A stretch of DNA of 16,114 bases from Brevibacillus sp. (lineage in GTDB: Bacteria; Bacillota; Bacilli; Brevibacillales; Brevibacillaceae), in contig JARDZO010000219.1 of the NCBI GenBank assembly GCA_029240815.1, positions 1 through 16,114 of the forward strand, given 5' to 3'. Shown here piece by piece: positions 1 to 7,183 of the stretch. Under the pieces are notes generated by a model that saw only the letters and a list, made by a program, of their open reading frames with translations, was not told the DNA's origin and did no database searches. The position numbers and the translations under genes are program-made. Within the stretch, counting starts at the first letter, position 1. Each line of letters opens with the position of its first letter.

Positions 1-115
1 GCACTTGTACTTCCTCTATCAGAGGGTTTTCCCCGCTCCCTTGGATGACCTTTTGCAAAAACGAAAAACTAAGACTCTGATGATTCGGATGTGTATAGAT
101 CACGAGCAGTTTCAT
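1..115 (-). CDS. NAD(P)H oxidoreductase, flavodoxin-like fold (5' end only)
   Basis: This is the first 38 codons of a minus-strand gene that runs off the left edge. The product begins MKLLVIYTHPNHQSLSFSF, a beta strand followed by the phosphate-binding loop (THPNHQSLS) of the flavodoxin_2 family of FAD/FMN-dependent NAD(P)H quinone oxidoreductases (YwrO/KefF/MdaB type). Known members reduce quinones or other electrophiles with two electrons in the cytosol. The ATG at 115 is preceded by GGGAGTGG at a suitable distance. It is divergent from the MarR gene, and the shared intergenic region carries palindromes, so control by that MarR protein is likely (inference). The substrate cannot be told from this fragment. 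Confidence 0.8.
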   Translation of the reverse strand, partial: MKLLVIYTHPNHQSLSFSFLQKVIQGSGENPLIEEVQV

Positions 116-132
116 CGTACCACTCCCATTAC

Positions 133-146
133 TTATCATTTGATAA
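133..146. promoter_or_regulatory. Palindromic operator-like site 1
   Basis: TTATCATTTGATAA is a perfect inverted repeat with 6-bp arms around a 2-bp centre. It matches, as reverse complement, the sites at 175-188 and 1603-1616. It sits between the promoter and start codon of the minus-strand flavoenzyme gene. Size and symmetry suit a dimeric winged-helix MarR protein (inference). Confidence 0.6.
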
Positions 147-151
147 TAAAA

Positions 152-181
152 ATCGTAACACGCTCCTGATTTAGTTGTCAA
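152..181 (-). promoter_or_regulatory. Putative sigma-A promoter of the flavodoxin-like oxidoreductase gene
   Basis: Read on the minus strand, a perfect -35 box TTGACA (181-176) is followed after 18 bases by TACGAT (157-152), which matches four of six -10 positions. The -35 box lies inside the palindrome at 175-188, and the 133-146 palindrome would fall just past the predicted transcription start. A bound repressor could therefore block both recognition and escape. Confidence 0.55.
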
Positions 182-203
182 ATGATAATTGTTTAATGAT
201 AAC
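175..203 (+). promoter_or_regulatory. marR promoter with two tandem operator-like repeats
   Basis: Two 14-bp repeats lie end to end: TTGTCAAATGATAA (175-188) and TTGTTTAATGATAA (189-202). The first is a near-perfect palindrome; the second keeps only the right arm. A plausible marR promoter is embedded in them: TTGTCA at 175-180, a 17-bp spacer, and GATAAC at 198-203. The overlap predicts autorepression of marR and coordinate repression of the divergent flavoenzyme gene. Confidence 0.6.
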
Positions 204-238
204 TAGTTTGCTATCGTAACGTGTAAGAGGTGATCTCT

Positions 239-676
239 ATGGACAAAGCAGCTTTTTTCCAAAAGTTCGTGACCTTCACGAGTGCCGTGCATCAAGTGAA
301 GCACGAAATGACTAAAGATCTAAAACCCGATGCCATCACTCCAGTTCAATACAGCATTCTGGAATATGTAGCGGTACAGCAGCCTGTTACCCTCAGTGAA
401 ATCAGTGACTGTCAGCATATGTCCATGCCCAACACGAGTCGTGAAATCAGGAAACTGACAGAGAAAAACCTGTGCGAAAAGTCGGCTGTCGCCCAGGATC
501 AGCGCAAGCAATCGATCCGCCTGACCCAAAAAGGGCAAGACATGATGGATGAAGCTTTTTCCCGGATCGAGGAGCGCTTCCTCCAGCGTCTACAAGGTGC
601 TACCGAAGAAGATCTGAAGATGATTGAACAGGCGTTGGACGTATTGCAGGCGAAAGTGTTTTATACGGAGCAATGA
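239..676 (+). CDS. MarR-family transcriptional regulator
   Basis: The gene encodes a 145-residue protein of normal MarR length. A winged helix-turn-helix spans about residues 35-100: the recognition region holds TLSEISDCQHMSMPNTSREI (51-70) and the wing DQRKQSIRLTQKG (87-99). Flanking helices would form the dimer interface. I chose the ATG at 239 over an in-frame GTG at 230 because AAGAGGTGA at 225-233 gives a five-base spacing and overlaps the GTG. Two cysteines (58 and 79) could allow thiol-based sensing, as in some MarR proteins, but this is speculative. The likely targets are its own promoter and the divergent NAD(P)H oxidoreductase, plus the SDR gene, which carries the same palindrome. 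The inducer is unknown. Confidence 0.88.
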   Translation: MDKAAFFQKFVTFTSAVHQVKHEMTKDLKPDAITPVQYSILEYVAVQQPVTLSEISDCQHMSMPNTSREIRKLTEKNLCEKSAVAQDQRKQSIRLTQKGQDMMDEAFSRIEERFLQRLQGATEEDLKMIEQALDVLQAKVFYTEQ

Positions 677-710
677 TGGCCGCTCATCCAGCCATAGTGC
701 AATAAACAAC

Positions 711-742
711 AAAGGGAACTGCACGAGTGCAATTCCCTTTTT
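711..742. terminator. Bidirectional intrinsic terminator between marR and the SDR gene
   Basis: AAAGGGAA and TGCAC pair with GTGCA and TTCCCTTT, with one mismatch and a GA loop. The hairpin has a T run on the plus strand and an A run on the other side, so it can serve both convergent genes. Confidence 0.8.
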
Positions 743-760
743 CTTGTATGAAAATGGATC

Positions 761-1504
761 TTAAATAAACCCGCCGTTGACGCGAAGAGTTTGCCCTGTC
801 ACCCATTGCGACTCCGGGCTAGCCAGGAACAGGACGACCTGCGAAATGTCTTCTGGCTCACCTATCCTGCCAAACGAATTCATACTGCCAATCGCCTTGA
901 CTTCCGCCTCCGTTTTCTCTGCAGAAAAGAGCTCTGTGTTTACCGGCCCTGGAGCAACGGCATTGATGGTGATTCCTTTTGGCCCCAGCTCTTTAGCCAG
1001 CTGACGAGTGATCTGTTCGACTGCTCCTTTTGTAGCCGCATACACGCTATAAGCCGGGAACATCTGCCCCACAACGGATGTGGAAAAGTTAATGATCCGT
1101 CCATTTTCGCTCATGTGAAACGCCGCTTGCTGGCAGGTAAAGAAAGTACCTTTGACGTTAATGGCAAACTGCTTGTCAAATTCCTCTTCTGTCACAGCTG
1201 CGATTGGCTTTGTGATCATGATACCTGCATTATTGACTACAATATCTATTTGACCGTAAGCTTCCAGCGTTTCTTGAAATAAGCTCTCCACTTCCGCCAC
1301 TTTACTAACATCGGCTCGAACCGCAATGGCTTCTCCGCCGTTTTGTTTGATTCCGGCAACGACTTCCTCTGCTTTGCCCGGATTACTGGCATAGTTCACG
1401 ACGACTTTCGCGCCATGCTGGGCGAGCTCCACCGCTATTTTTTGTCCGATTCCCCGCGAGGCACCTGTCACCAAAGCTACTTTACCTACCAGCTTTTTTT
1501 CCAT
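761..1504 (-). CDS. Short-chain dehydrogenase/reductase (SDR), classical type
   Basis: The 247-residue product has every landmark of a classical NAD(P)-dependent SDR: the cofactor loop TGASRGIG (13-20), NNAG (91-94), a catalytic serine in the STS stretch (141-143), the YxxxK pair (Tyr155, Lys159) and PGPVNTE after the active site. It resembles the 3-oxoacyl-ACP reductase/glucose 1-dehydrogenase branch, but the substrate cannot be assigned. The start is ATG 1504 (MEKKLVGKVALVTG), about eight bases after GGGCGGG. The frame remains open up to TTG 1609, but that extension runs through a consensus promoter and is rejected. The gene is monocistronic, ends at a shared terminator, and is driven by a strong promoter whose -35 box is covered by an operator-like palindrome, so it is probably induced on derepression. 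Confidence 0.9.
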   Translation of the reverse strand: MEKKLVGKVALVTGASRGIGQKIAVELAQHGAKVVVNYASNPGKAEEVVAGIKQNGGEAIAVRADVSKVAEVESLFQETLEAYGQIDIVVNNAGIMITKPIAAVTEEEFDKQFAINVKGTFFTCQQAAFHMSENGRIINFSTSVVGQMFPAYSVYAATKGAVEQITRQLAKELGPKGITINAVAPGPVNTELFSAEKTEAEVKAIGSMNSFGRIGEPEDISQVVLFLASPESQWVTGQTLRVNGGFI

Positions 1505-1579
1505 TGTATATCCCGCCCATCTTTTCAATTGGAGAAGCTTACTTGGGAATGGCTGAATCTGTGTCTGCGACTCGCTTTG

Positions 1580-1609
1580 ATTATAGTCTTCATGAATAAC
1601 AGATGTCAA
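1580..1609 (-). promoter_or_regulatory. Consensus sigma-A promoter of the SDR gene
   Basis: On the minus strand TTGACA (1609-1604), an 18-bp spacer and TATAAT (1585-1580) form a promoter with perfect hexamers. The predicted start near 1573 gives a leader of about 70 bases before ATG 1504. Such a strong promoter normally needs a repressor, and the operator-like palindrome on its -35 box supplies a candidate binding site. Confidence 0.85.
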
Positions 1610-1616
1610 ATGACAA
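1603..1616. promoter_or_regulatory. Operator-like palindrome over the SDR -35 box
   Basis: ATGTCAAATGACAA contains TGTCA and TGACA around an AA centre. It shares the core TCAAATGA with the marR sites at 133-146 and 175-188 and with the site upstream of tetR. It overlaps the whole -35 hexamer. Confidence 0.6.
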
Positions 1617-1651
1617 TTTTATATTTTTGTCATTCATTTAAGCTTGGTATG

Positions 1652-1688
1652 AAAAAACCTTTCCGATTCGCTGCCATCAGAAAGGTTT
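1652..1688 (-). terminator. Intrinsic terminator of the tetR gene
   Basis: AAACCTTTC (1655-1663) pairs perfectly with GAAAGGTTT (1680-1688). On the minus strand the hairpin is followed by a run of T. It lies just below the tetR stop codon and separates tetR from the SDR promoter. Confidence 0.8.
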
Positions 1689-1719
1689 CTATGTCTTTGT
1701 ACAAGCAGAGATATTTATT

Positions 1720-2307
1720 TTATTGGAGGCCTCTCAGAAGCAACTCCCATACCGCCTGAAAGTCATCCTCTTCCTCCTCCGCGAGCCATTGTTTGGCATG
1801 TGCAGGATGGTGGAATCGAGAGGTCGCTAGGAATATGGATTTTGCAATGACCTCTGACTGCCCCGGTTTAAATTCTTCCGATTGTATTCCCTGCTCCACG
1901 ATCGCTGCGATCTGCATGACCAAGTGATTGACATGGGCCTTCACGATCTCTACTGAATCCTGCGTTTCGGCAGCGTACATGGCGAACATCTCAGGGTCCT
2001 TCGTAAAGTAATCTTTCTTCGATTTACACAGAGTCGCAAGCCAAGTGTGCAGTCGTTCCGTTGCGCTCCCTTTTTCGTCGCTGACGATTTGCTCTAATGG
2101 GGCAGAGATGCAACCACCCAGCCATCTCGCTGTAACGGCCTCTCTCAACGCTGCCTTGCTTGGATAGTGTCGATACACCGTACCGTGACTGACCTGCAGT
2201 GCTTTGGCGATGTCGACAACCGAGGTTTTATCCGGTCCAAAACGCCTGAGCACCTGTTCTGCCGCGTCCAATATCATTTCCTTTGTTAATGGCAAATCAT
2301 TACTCAT
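1720..2307 (-). CDS. TetR/AcrR-family transcriptional regulator
   Basis: This is a 195-residue protein of typical TetR length. The N-terminal domain is clear: MILDAAEQVLRRFG as helix 1, then TSVVDIAKALQVSHGTVYRH (28-47) as the helix-turn-helix, then YPSKAALREAV. The remaining helical part would bind ligand and dimerise; its ligand is unknown. ATG 2307 is the only sensible start, although the nearest purine-rich stretch (AAGGGGG) is about 12 bases away, longer than ideal. The gene lies upstream of the SDR gene on the same strand but is separated by a terminator and a separate promoter. A TCAAATGA palindrome lies upstream, so it may belong to the same regulon as marR. The divergent 565-residue gene is another possible target. 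Confidence 0.88.
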   Translation of the reverse strand: MSNDLPLTKEMILDAAEQVLRRFGPDKTSVVDIAKALQVSHGTVYRHYPSKAALREAVTARWLGGCISAPLEQIVSDEKGSATERLHTWLATLCKSKKDYFTKDPEMFAMYAAETQDSVEIVKAHVNHLVMQIAAIVEQGIQSEEFKPGQSEVIAKSIFLATSRFHHPAHAKQWLAEEEEDDFQAVWELLLRGLQ

Positions 2308-2365
2308 ATGAACGTCTATCCCCCTTTGTCTCCCTCACATCATACCTCAATTCATCAGAAGAGAA

Positions 2366-2379
2366 AAATCAAATGATGA
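2366..2379. promoter_or_regulatory. Operator-like palindrome upstream of tetR
   Basis: AAATCAAATGATGA has ATCA and TGAT around an AA centre and shares the 8-bp core TCAAATGA with the marR and SDR sites. It lies about 22 bp upstream of TATGAT (2344-2339, minus strand), a possible tetR -10 box; no good -35 box was found. The arms are shorter than at the other sites. Confidence 0.4.
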
Positions 2380-2422
2380 AAGTTGTCAGATGCACGTTGA
2401 TTCGGTCGAACAAAATCAACTC

Positions 2423-2452
2423 TTGTCTAATCCTCTTCCCCTCAGATATATT
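2423..2452 (+). promoter_or_regulatory. Putative promoter of the 565-residue gene
   Basis: TTGTCT (2423-2428) and TATATT (2447-2452) are separated by 18 bp, matching four and five of six consensus positions. The start codon follows about 48 bases later, behind TAGGAGA. Confidence 0.5.
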
Positions 2453-2500
2453 TTGAATATACACACTTCTCGAAAAATATCATTTTGATAGGAGATTCAT

Positions 2501-4198
2501 ATGACTATCACATCAAAAATCCCACCTGCGATTACTCCTCTGCAGACAGAAAGGCGAATCGCCAGAACGTCACCCAACGTAGACCCTCACGAAGAATGGT
2601 ACGAAATCATCCTTACTTCCTCCGATGCACTCGAAATTCACATCAACAATCTGACACACCCTGACTCTTGCATCGCAGTCTATGACAAGTTCGGCACCAA
2701 GCTTGAGCATTCTTCCTTTACACCAGATTCACCTATTATTCTGCACTTCTTCCCTGAGAAAGAGGGACTCTACTTCATCAGGTTAACGGTCGGACCAGAC
2801 CCTGATCCCGATCACGTCTACCTGCTATTCGTAGACAGGTACACCCCCCTTTCCGGCACGATCATCGGCTCGAGCACGCTTACCGCGGAAAAAGGTCCTT
2901 ATCTAATCGGACCCGCAGACCTGATCATCCCTGCTGGAAGTAGTGTAACGGTAGAAGCAGGCGCAACGATCAATGTTCGAGGCCAAAACAAAATCGTGGT
3001 CCAAGATTTAGGAGCCCTCTATCTTTGCGGCGAGAGTAGCAGCCACATCACCATTATCGGGGCGATAGGCGATCCTACCAAACACCAATGGAACCAGCTC
3101 GTCACTTCCCCGCAGGCCGAGACTCTCACCCAGCATCTGGTGATCCAATACGATAACGACGAAAACGGTATCGACTTTCTTACCTTTCCTACCCCGTTTG
3201 TTGCTACAGCTTCGACTTTCGAAGAGTTTACCGCCACCATCGAAGAGGCCTCGCATTTCAAACGTGCAGCTATCATTCCACCAGCAGCCCGGCTCGAATA
3301 CATCAAAACGTGGTTCAAGCAGGCCAGTCCTTATCACTTCAGCTTCCTCGAAGAACTCATACCCTTTGAACTCTACTTCGGCAACGACGTCACCTCTTTC
3401 GCCGACTGGGAAATGGACAGCCTCCGCGTAAGCTCCGAACGATTTGATGCCGGTCACATCAACTACTGGGATTTCGTCAACGGCAATTTCACGAGTGATC
3501 TCGTCGAGGCGGCACAGCTATTCGCCAACAAACAGGGCAGCTCGGAACCTCGCATTCAACGCATGATTGATTTTCTCACAATCGGAAAAAACTGGCGTCA
3601 AACCCATGGTTGCTTCAAATGGTATGATCTGCTCAACCCGTTCAACAAGGAAGGCGAGGAATTCGAAAGAACGTTCGAACAAATGGCCCCGATCTTCTGG
3701 TTGGCCCATAATACTTCGATTATCTATTGGGATAAAAAAGCGCGTGAACTAGGGCTTTGGGAAAAAGAAAATGTGCTGGAACAACAATTTATCAATTCGG
3801 TGATTATCCGCGTTCATTTCGCAGCAGATTTACCCTTCACCATCCCCGGTTATGGAAATAACATCCCACCCATTGGCTTCGTCGGCATCTCCATCAACCA
3901 CGGCCCTCTGTGCTATCCCAAGCAGTATCCGATTCCTGAACCCGAGCACGATGTCAACCTCGGTACTTTGTCTATCGCATCCTATTTGAAATTTTTCTGT
4001 GATACTCTATTTAACCGCAGAACCAATTCGATCTACACCTGGTGGATCCCTACTCAAGCGGATCAACAACTATATCAATTGCTTAATGAGAGAGGGATCT
4101 CGGTCGATTCTCCCCCAGAGGATTGGGATCGCGAATTCATCCAGCCTTCGCAAAAAACGTTAGAAGAGATTCAGCACTTTTACCTGACGATAGCGTAA
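2501..4198 (+). CDS. Unrecognised 565-residue protein with PPC-like and short beta-helix-like N-terminal modules
   Basis: I do not recognise this protein as a whole. ATG 2501 follows TAGGAGATTCAT, a good ribosome binding site. Residues 30-113 look like a pre-peptidase C-terminal (PPC-like) beta sandwich, with EEWYEIILTSSDALEIHI, IAVYDKFG and EGLYFIRLTV. Residues 117-218 resemble the first turns of a right-handed parallel beta helix: GPYLIGPADLIIPAGSSVTV, EAGATINVRGQNKIVVQ, then HQWNQLV and LTQHLVIQYD. Both modules usually occur in secreted proteins, yet no signal peptide or membrane helix is visible. Residues 230-565 are rich in Trp, Tyr and Phe, probably helical, and match no family I know. 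The gene is alone, with a terminator-like hairpin after it, and is divergent from tetR. Third codon positions appear C-rich compared with neighbouring genes, which may hint at transfer. A toxin or effector role is possible but unsupported. Confidence 0.75.
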   Translation: MTITSKIPPAITPLQTERRIARTSPNVDPHEEWYEIILTSSDALEIHINNLTHPDSCIAVYDKFGTKLEHSSFTPDSPIILHFFPEKEGLYFIRLTVGPDPDPDHVYLLFVDRYTPLSGTIIGSSTLTAEKGPYLIGPADLIIPAGSSVTVEAGATINVRGQNKIVVQDLGALYLCGESSSHITIIGAIGDPTKHQWNQLVTSPQAETLTQHLVIQYDNDENGIDFLTFPTPFVATASTFEEFTATIEEASHFKRAAIIPPAARLEYIKTWFKQASPYHFSFLEELIPFELYFGNDVTSFADWEMDSLRVSSERFDAGHINYWDFVNGNFTSDLVEAAQLFANKQGSSEPRIQRMIDFLTIGKNWRQTHGCFKWYDLLNPFNKEGEEFERTFEQMAPIFWLAHNTSIIYWDKKARELGLWEKENVLEQQFINSVIIRVHFAADLPFTIPGYGNNIPPIGFVGISINHGPLCYPKQYPIPEPEHDVNLGTLSIASYLKFFCDTLFNRRTNSIYTWWIPTQADQQLYQLLNERGISVDSPPEDWDREFIQPSQKTLEEIQHFYLTIA

Positions 4199-4209
4199 CA
4201 ACAAATAGA

Positions 4210-4247
4210 CCCGAATGCCTGATCGTGAAACACCATCGGCATTCGGG
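4210..4247. terminator. Hairpin between convergent genes
   Basis: CCCGAATGCC and GGCATTCGGG form a perfect 10-bp stem between the 565-residue gene and topB. The flanks are only weakly T-rich on either strand, so efficiency is uncertain, but the position suits a shared terminator. Confidence 0.55.
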
Positions 4248-4273
4248 CTTCCCGTCGCTGTCTTGATTAGCTC

Positions 4274-6475
4274 CTACTCATCAAATTTGAACTTGGCCAA
4301 CGCATCCTTGAGAGCCGAGTTCATCCCTTCGTCCGTATCCTTATCCTGCCCCTTCAGGTACTTGGCTACTTCTTTTTTGGAAACCTTGCCGCCCTTCTCT
4401 TTATCCCGCCGTTCCTGGAAGGTCGTCAGCTTTTCCCGATGCCCGCAGACGCACACAAAGGTCTGCTTTTCGCCTTCCCCGCGCAGCTCCAGTCGTTTGT
4501 GGCATTGTGGACATCTGGCGTTCGTCTGCTTGGAAATACCTTTGCGGTAGCCGCATTCCCGATCCTGGCACACCAGCATTTTGCCCCGCTTCCCGTTTAC
4601 CTCCAACAGAAACTTGTTACATTCCGGACATCTCGTTCTCGTCAGGTTATCGTGTCTGAAGGTCTGCTCACTGTTTTTGATCTCGTGAACGACCGTTTTC
4701 GCGTAGGTTTTCATTTCTCCGATAAACGCCTGCTTGCTCAAGCTGCCTTTAGCGATTGCCCCCAGCTTTTGCTCCCATTGAGCGGTTAGCGTCGGCGATT
4801 GCATTTCATCCGGGACCAGCTCCAGCAGTTGTTTTCCTTTTGCTGTAACGAAAATGTGTTTCCCCCGCTTCTCGAATAGAAAGCTGTTAAATAACTTCTC
4901 GATCACATCAGCGCGAGTTGCAACGGTGCCCAGTCCGCCCGTTTCCCCGATCGTTTTGATCAATTCTTTGCTTTCGTTCGCCATATATTTCGCGGGATTT
5001 TCCATCGCGCTCAGCAGTGCTGCCTCAGTAAAAGGCTCCGGCGGCTTCGTTTCACCCTTGGTTTGGGAAACGTTGCTAATGCGCAGTCGATCACCCTTTA
5101 CGATCGACGGCAAGAGCTGCTCTGCGACGCCATCCTTGGTGTCCTCGTCCTCCACATCGTGGTCGTACACTTCTTTCCAGCCTTTGGCCAGCACCGTTTT
5201 CCCTCTGGCAATGAACAGCTCCTTGCCCATTTTTGTCTGGATCGTGGTTTGCTCGTATTCAAAGGCAGGGAACAAGACAGCCAGGAATCGCTTCACCACG
5301 AGATCAAAGATCTTGCGTTCCTTGTCACTCAAATTCGCCAAAAGGACAGATTGCTCCGTCGGGATTATCGCATGGTGATCGGACACTTTGCTGTCATCCA
5401 CGAAGGCTTTGTTCCCTTTAATCGGTGCCCGCAGCAGCTTGGCGGCAAAAGGTGCATAAGGCTTCATTTGTACGGCTTTGACCCGATCTGGCAGCGTCTC
5501 TACGATATCGGCAGAGAGAAAGCGTGAGTCCGTCCGCGGGTATGTGACTACCTTATGATGCTCATAGAGGCCTTGCATGATCGAGAGCGTTTCCTTAGCC
5601 GAATAGCCAAATATCTTGTTGGCATCCCGTTGCAGTTCCGTCAGATCATACAGCTGAGGAGCAAACGTTTTTTTGTGGGCCTTGATAACCTCGACCACCT
5701 CGGCGATTGTCTCTTTTTTCAGTGCCGCCAAAAGCTGATCGGCCTTTTCCTTGGAAAACGTTCGGATATCCTTTGACTGCTGATCCTGCCATTGGAGCTG
5801 GATCGGCCCCTCTGCCACGGCGGTCAATCCGTAAAATGGCTTCGGTGTAAATTGACGAATCTCTTCCTCTCGCTTCGCCACAATCGCCAGTGTCGGAGTC
5901 TGTACACGACCGCAGGATAGCTGCGCATTGTGTTTGCATGTCAACGCACGAGTGGCATTAATCCCTACCAGCCAGTCCGCCTCGGCACGGGCCGCAGCGG
6001 AGGCAAACAGATTTTCATAAGCTTTACCATCCTTCAGATTGCGAAACCCCTCCCGAATGGCCTTATCCGTCACCGAAGAGATCCAGAGACGCTTGATCGG
6101 CTTGCTTACATGCGCCATTTCAATAATCCAACGGGCGACGAGCTCCCCCTCACGTCCAGCATCTGTCGCGATCACAATATCCTTTACATCGTTTCGCTTC
6201 ATTTGTTGTTTCACGGTATGGAACTGCTTGTTGCTTTCCTTGATGACTACCAATTTCAGCGGAGACGGCATAATGGGCAGATCCTCGATTTTCCACGAAC
6301 TAAATTGCTGCCCGTACACCTCTGGATCAGCCAGTGTGACGAGATGCCCTAAGGCCCACGTCACGATATATGTATCTCCTTCGAAATAACCGTTTCCTTT
6401 TTTCTGACACTGCAATACTCTCGCAATGTCTCGTCCAACGGAAGGCTTTTCAGCCAGTACTAGTGTTTTACTCAT
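4274..6475 (-). CDS. topB: DNA topoisomerase III
   Basis: The 733-residue protein is a type IA topoisomerase, which cuts one DNA strand through a tyrosine and passes the other, mainly decatenating replication or recombination intermediates. The TOPRIM domain shows AEKPSVGRDIA with Glu9 and TDAGREGE (104-111), a form I associate with Bacillus TopB. The active site is TYPRTDSRFL with Tyr312. SCGRVQTPTL (187-196) and ETGGLGTVATRADVIEKL are conserved core motifs. The C-terminus carries two four-cysteine zinc ribbons, starting CPECNKFL and CPQCHKRL. The length agrees with B. subtilis TopB (about 730). I chose ATG 6475 (MSKTLVLAEKP) over the upstream in-frame start at 6526 because GAAAGGGTG lies at a proper distance and the family begins there. 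The gene appears monocistronic. Confidence 0.95.
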   Translation of the reverse strand: MSKTLVLAEKPSVGRDIARVLQCQKKGNGYFEGDTYIVTWALGHLVTLADPEVYGQQFSSWKIEDLPIMPSPLKLVVIKESNKQFHTVKQQMKRNDVKDIVIATDAGREGELVARWIIEMAHVSKPIKRLWISSVTDKAIREGFRNLKDGKAYENLFASAAARAEADWLVGINATRALTCKHNAQLSCGRVQTPTLAIVAKREEEIRQFTPKPFYGLTAVAEGPIQLQWQDQQSKDIRTFSKEKADQLLAALKKETIAEVVEVIKAHKKTFAPQLYDLTELQRDANKIFGYSAKETLSIMQGLYEHHKVVTYPRTDSRFLSADIVETLPDRVKAVQMKPYAPFAAKLLRAPIKGNKAFVDDSKVSDHHAIIPTEQSVLLANLSDKERKIFDLVVKRFLAVLFPAFEYEQTTIQTKMGKELFIARGKTVLAKGWKEVYDHDVEDEDTKDGVAEQLLPSIVKGDRLRISNVSQTKGETKPPEPFTEAALLSAMENPAKYMANESKELIKTIGETGGLGTVATRADVIEKLFNSFLFEKRGKHIFVTAKGKQLLELVPDEMQSPTLTAQWEQKLGAIAKGSLSKQAFIGEMKTYAKTVVHEIKNSEQTFRHDNLTRTRCPECNKFLLEVNGKRGKMLVCQDRECGYRKGISKQTNARCPQCHKRLELRGEGEKQTFVCVCGHREKLTTFQERRDKEKGGKVSKKEVAKYLKGQDKDTDEGMNSALKDALAKFKFDE

Positions 6476-6557
6476 GTACGACACCCTTTCAAACCAACTA
6501 ACAATCAATATTTCCATTCTAAACAAAAAATGATCGATAGGGGTTATAAATAGGGAA

Positions 6558-6588
6558 GAAAAAAACGCAGTCCCTACGAGACTACGTT
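6558..6588 (-). terminator. Intrinsic terminator of the small basic protein gene
   Basis: AACGCAGTC (6564-6572) pairs with GACTACGTT (6580-6588) with one mismatch. On the minus strand it is followed by seven T. It lies between the stop codon at 6596 and topB. Confidence 0.75.
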
Positions 6589-6595
6589 ATGCCTT

Positions 6596-6982
6596 CTATT
6601 TTCGATAGTTCGTGCTGCCTGTTTTCTTGCGTGCTGTTGAGAATAGGATCGGTGTACGATTGATGGTGTTTCGGAGTACATCACGGAACACAAATGCGGC
6701 TACCCCATTGGTACGGAATGCCACTCGATAGAGGTTTGCGATTTCGCGAGGAGAAAGAGTCCGCGAAATGGGCTGTACCACGTTCCCTTCGGTGGTTCTG
6801 ACCCTCACAAGTATGCGTAGATTCCCGATTTGTTTCGTCCGTACTAACAGAGTAGCGAGAGCCCGCGCTTTTTGCTTCCCTCGAACATGGAGGGTAATGA
6901 CAAAGTGGCCACCCGGTATCTCGCGCAGTGGCTTCCGGTGGAGATAATCGAATTTGGGCTTCTTTTCTGGGCGTTGCCATAT
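6596..6982 (-). CDS. Small basic protein with no normal start codon (frameshift or ATA start)
   Basis: One minus-strand frame is open from a TAA near 7003 to the TAG at 6596 and encodes about 128 residues rich in Arg and Lys (for example KPKFDYLHRKPLREIPGG, HFVITLHVRGKQKARALA, SRTLSPREIANLYRVAF). No ATG, GTG or TTG occurs in the upstream half. An ATG at 6980, ten bases after AAAGAGG, lies in a neighbouring frame (MATPRK) and joins the long frame by a one-base shift in the purine-rich tract at about 6960-6968, which would give MATPRKKPKFDYLHR. The alternatives are an ATA start at 6982 or a short product from GTG 6808. The family is unknown; the charge suggests nucleic-acid or polyanion binding, which is inference. 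It has its own terminator. Confidence 0.55.
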   Translation of the reverse strand: MWQRPEKKPKFDYLHRKPLREIPGGHFVITLHVRGKQKARALATLLVRTKQIGNLRILVRVRTTEGNVVQPISRTLSPREIANLYRVAFRTNGVAAFVFRDVLRNTINRTPILFSTARKKTGSTNYRK

Positions 6983-7183
6983 TGCATCTACCTCTTTCTG
7001 TTACAAACCTCCGTTCTGATTTATCTTATTTTCAAAAAAGGAATATTTGTAACTGTACATGACAACGAAGAATGCCCCTTTTCGCGCCTAGTTGTCGCGT
7101 TTTTACAAGACTTGTCTACTCTTTTCCTCTATGATGGAAAAAGGTGACAAAAACGTTTGAATCGAGCAAAGGGAGGACTATCT

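Noticed and set aside
1505..1609. Upstream extension of the SDR gene to a TTG at 1609
   Set aside because: The extension runs through a perfect TTGACA-18-TATAAT promoter and adds 35 residues absent from classical SDR proteins.
4439..5527. Several plus-strand open frames of 60-170 codons inside topB
   Set aside because: They are antisense to a strongly conserved gene and have no family-like sequence.
6476..6526. Upstream extension of topB by 17 codons
   Set aside because: The TopB family starts at MSKTLVLAEKP, and the good ribosome binding site fits ATG 6475.
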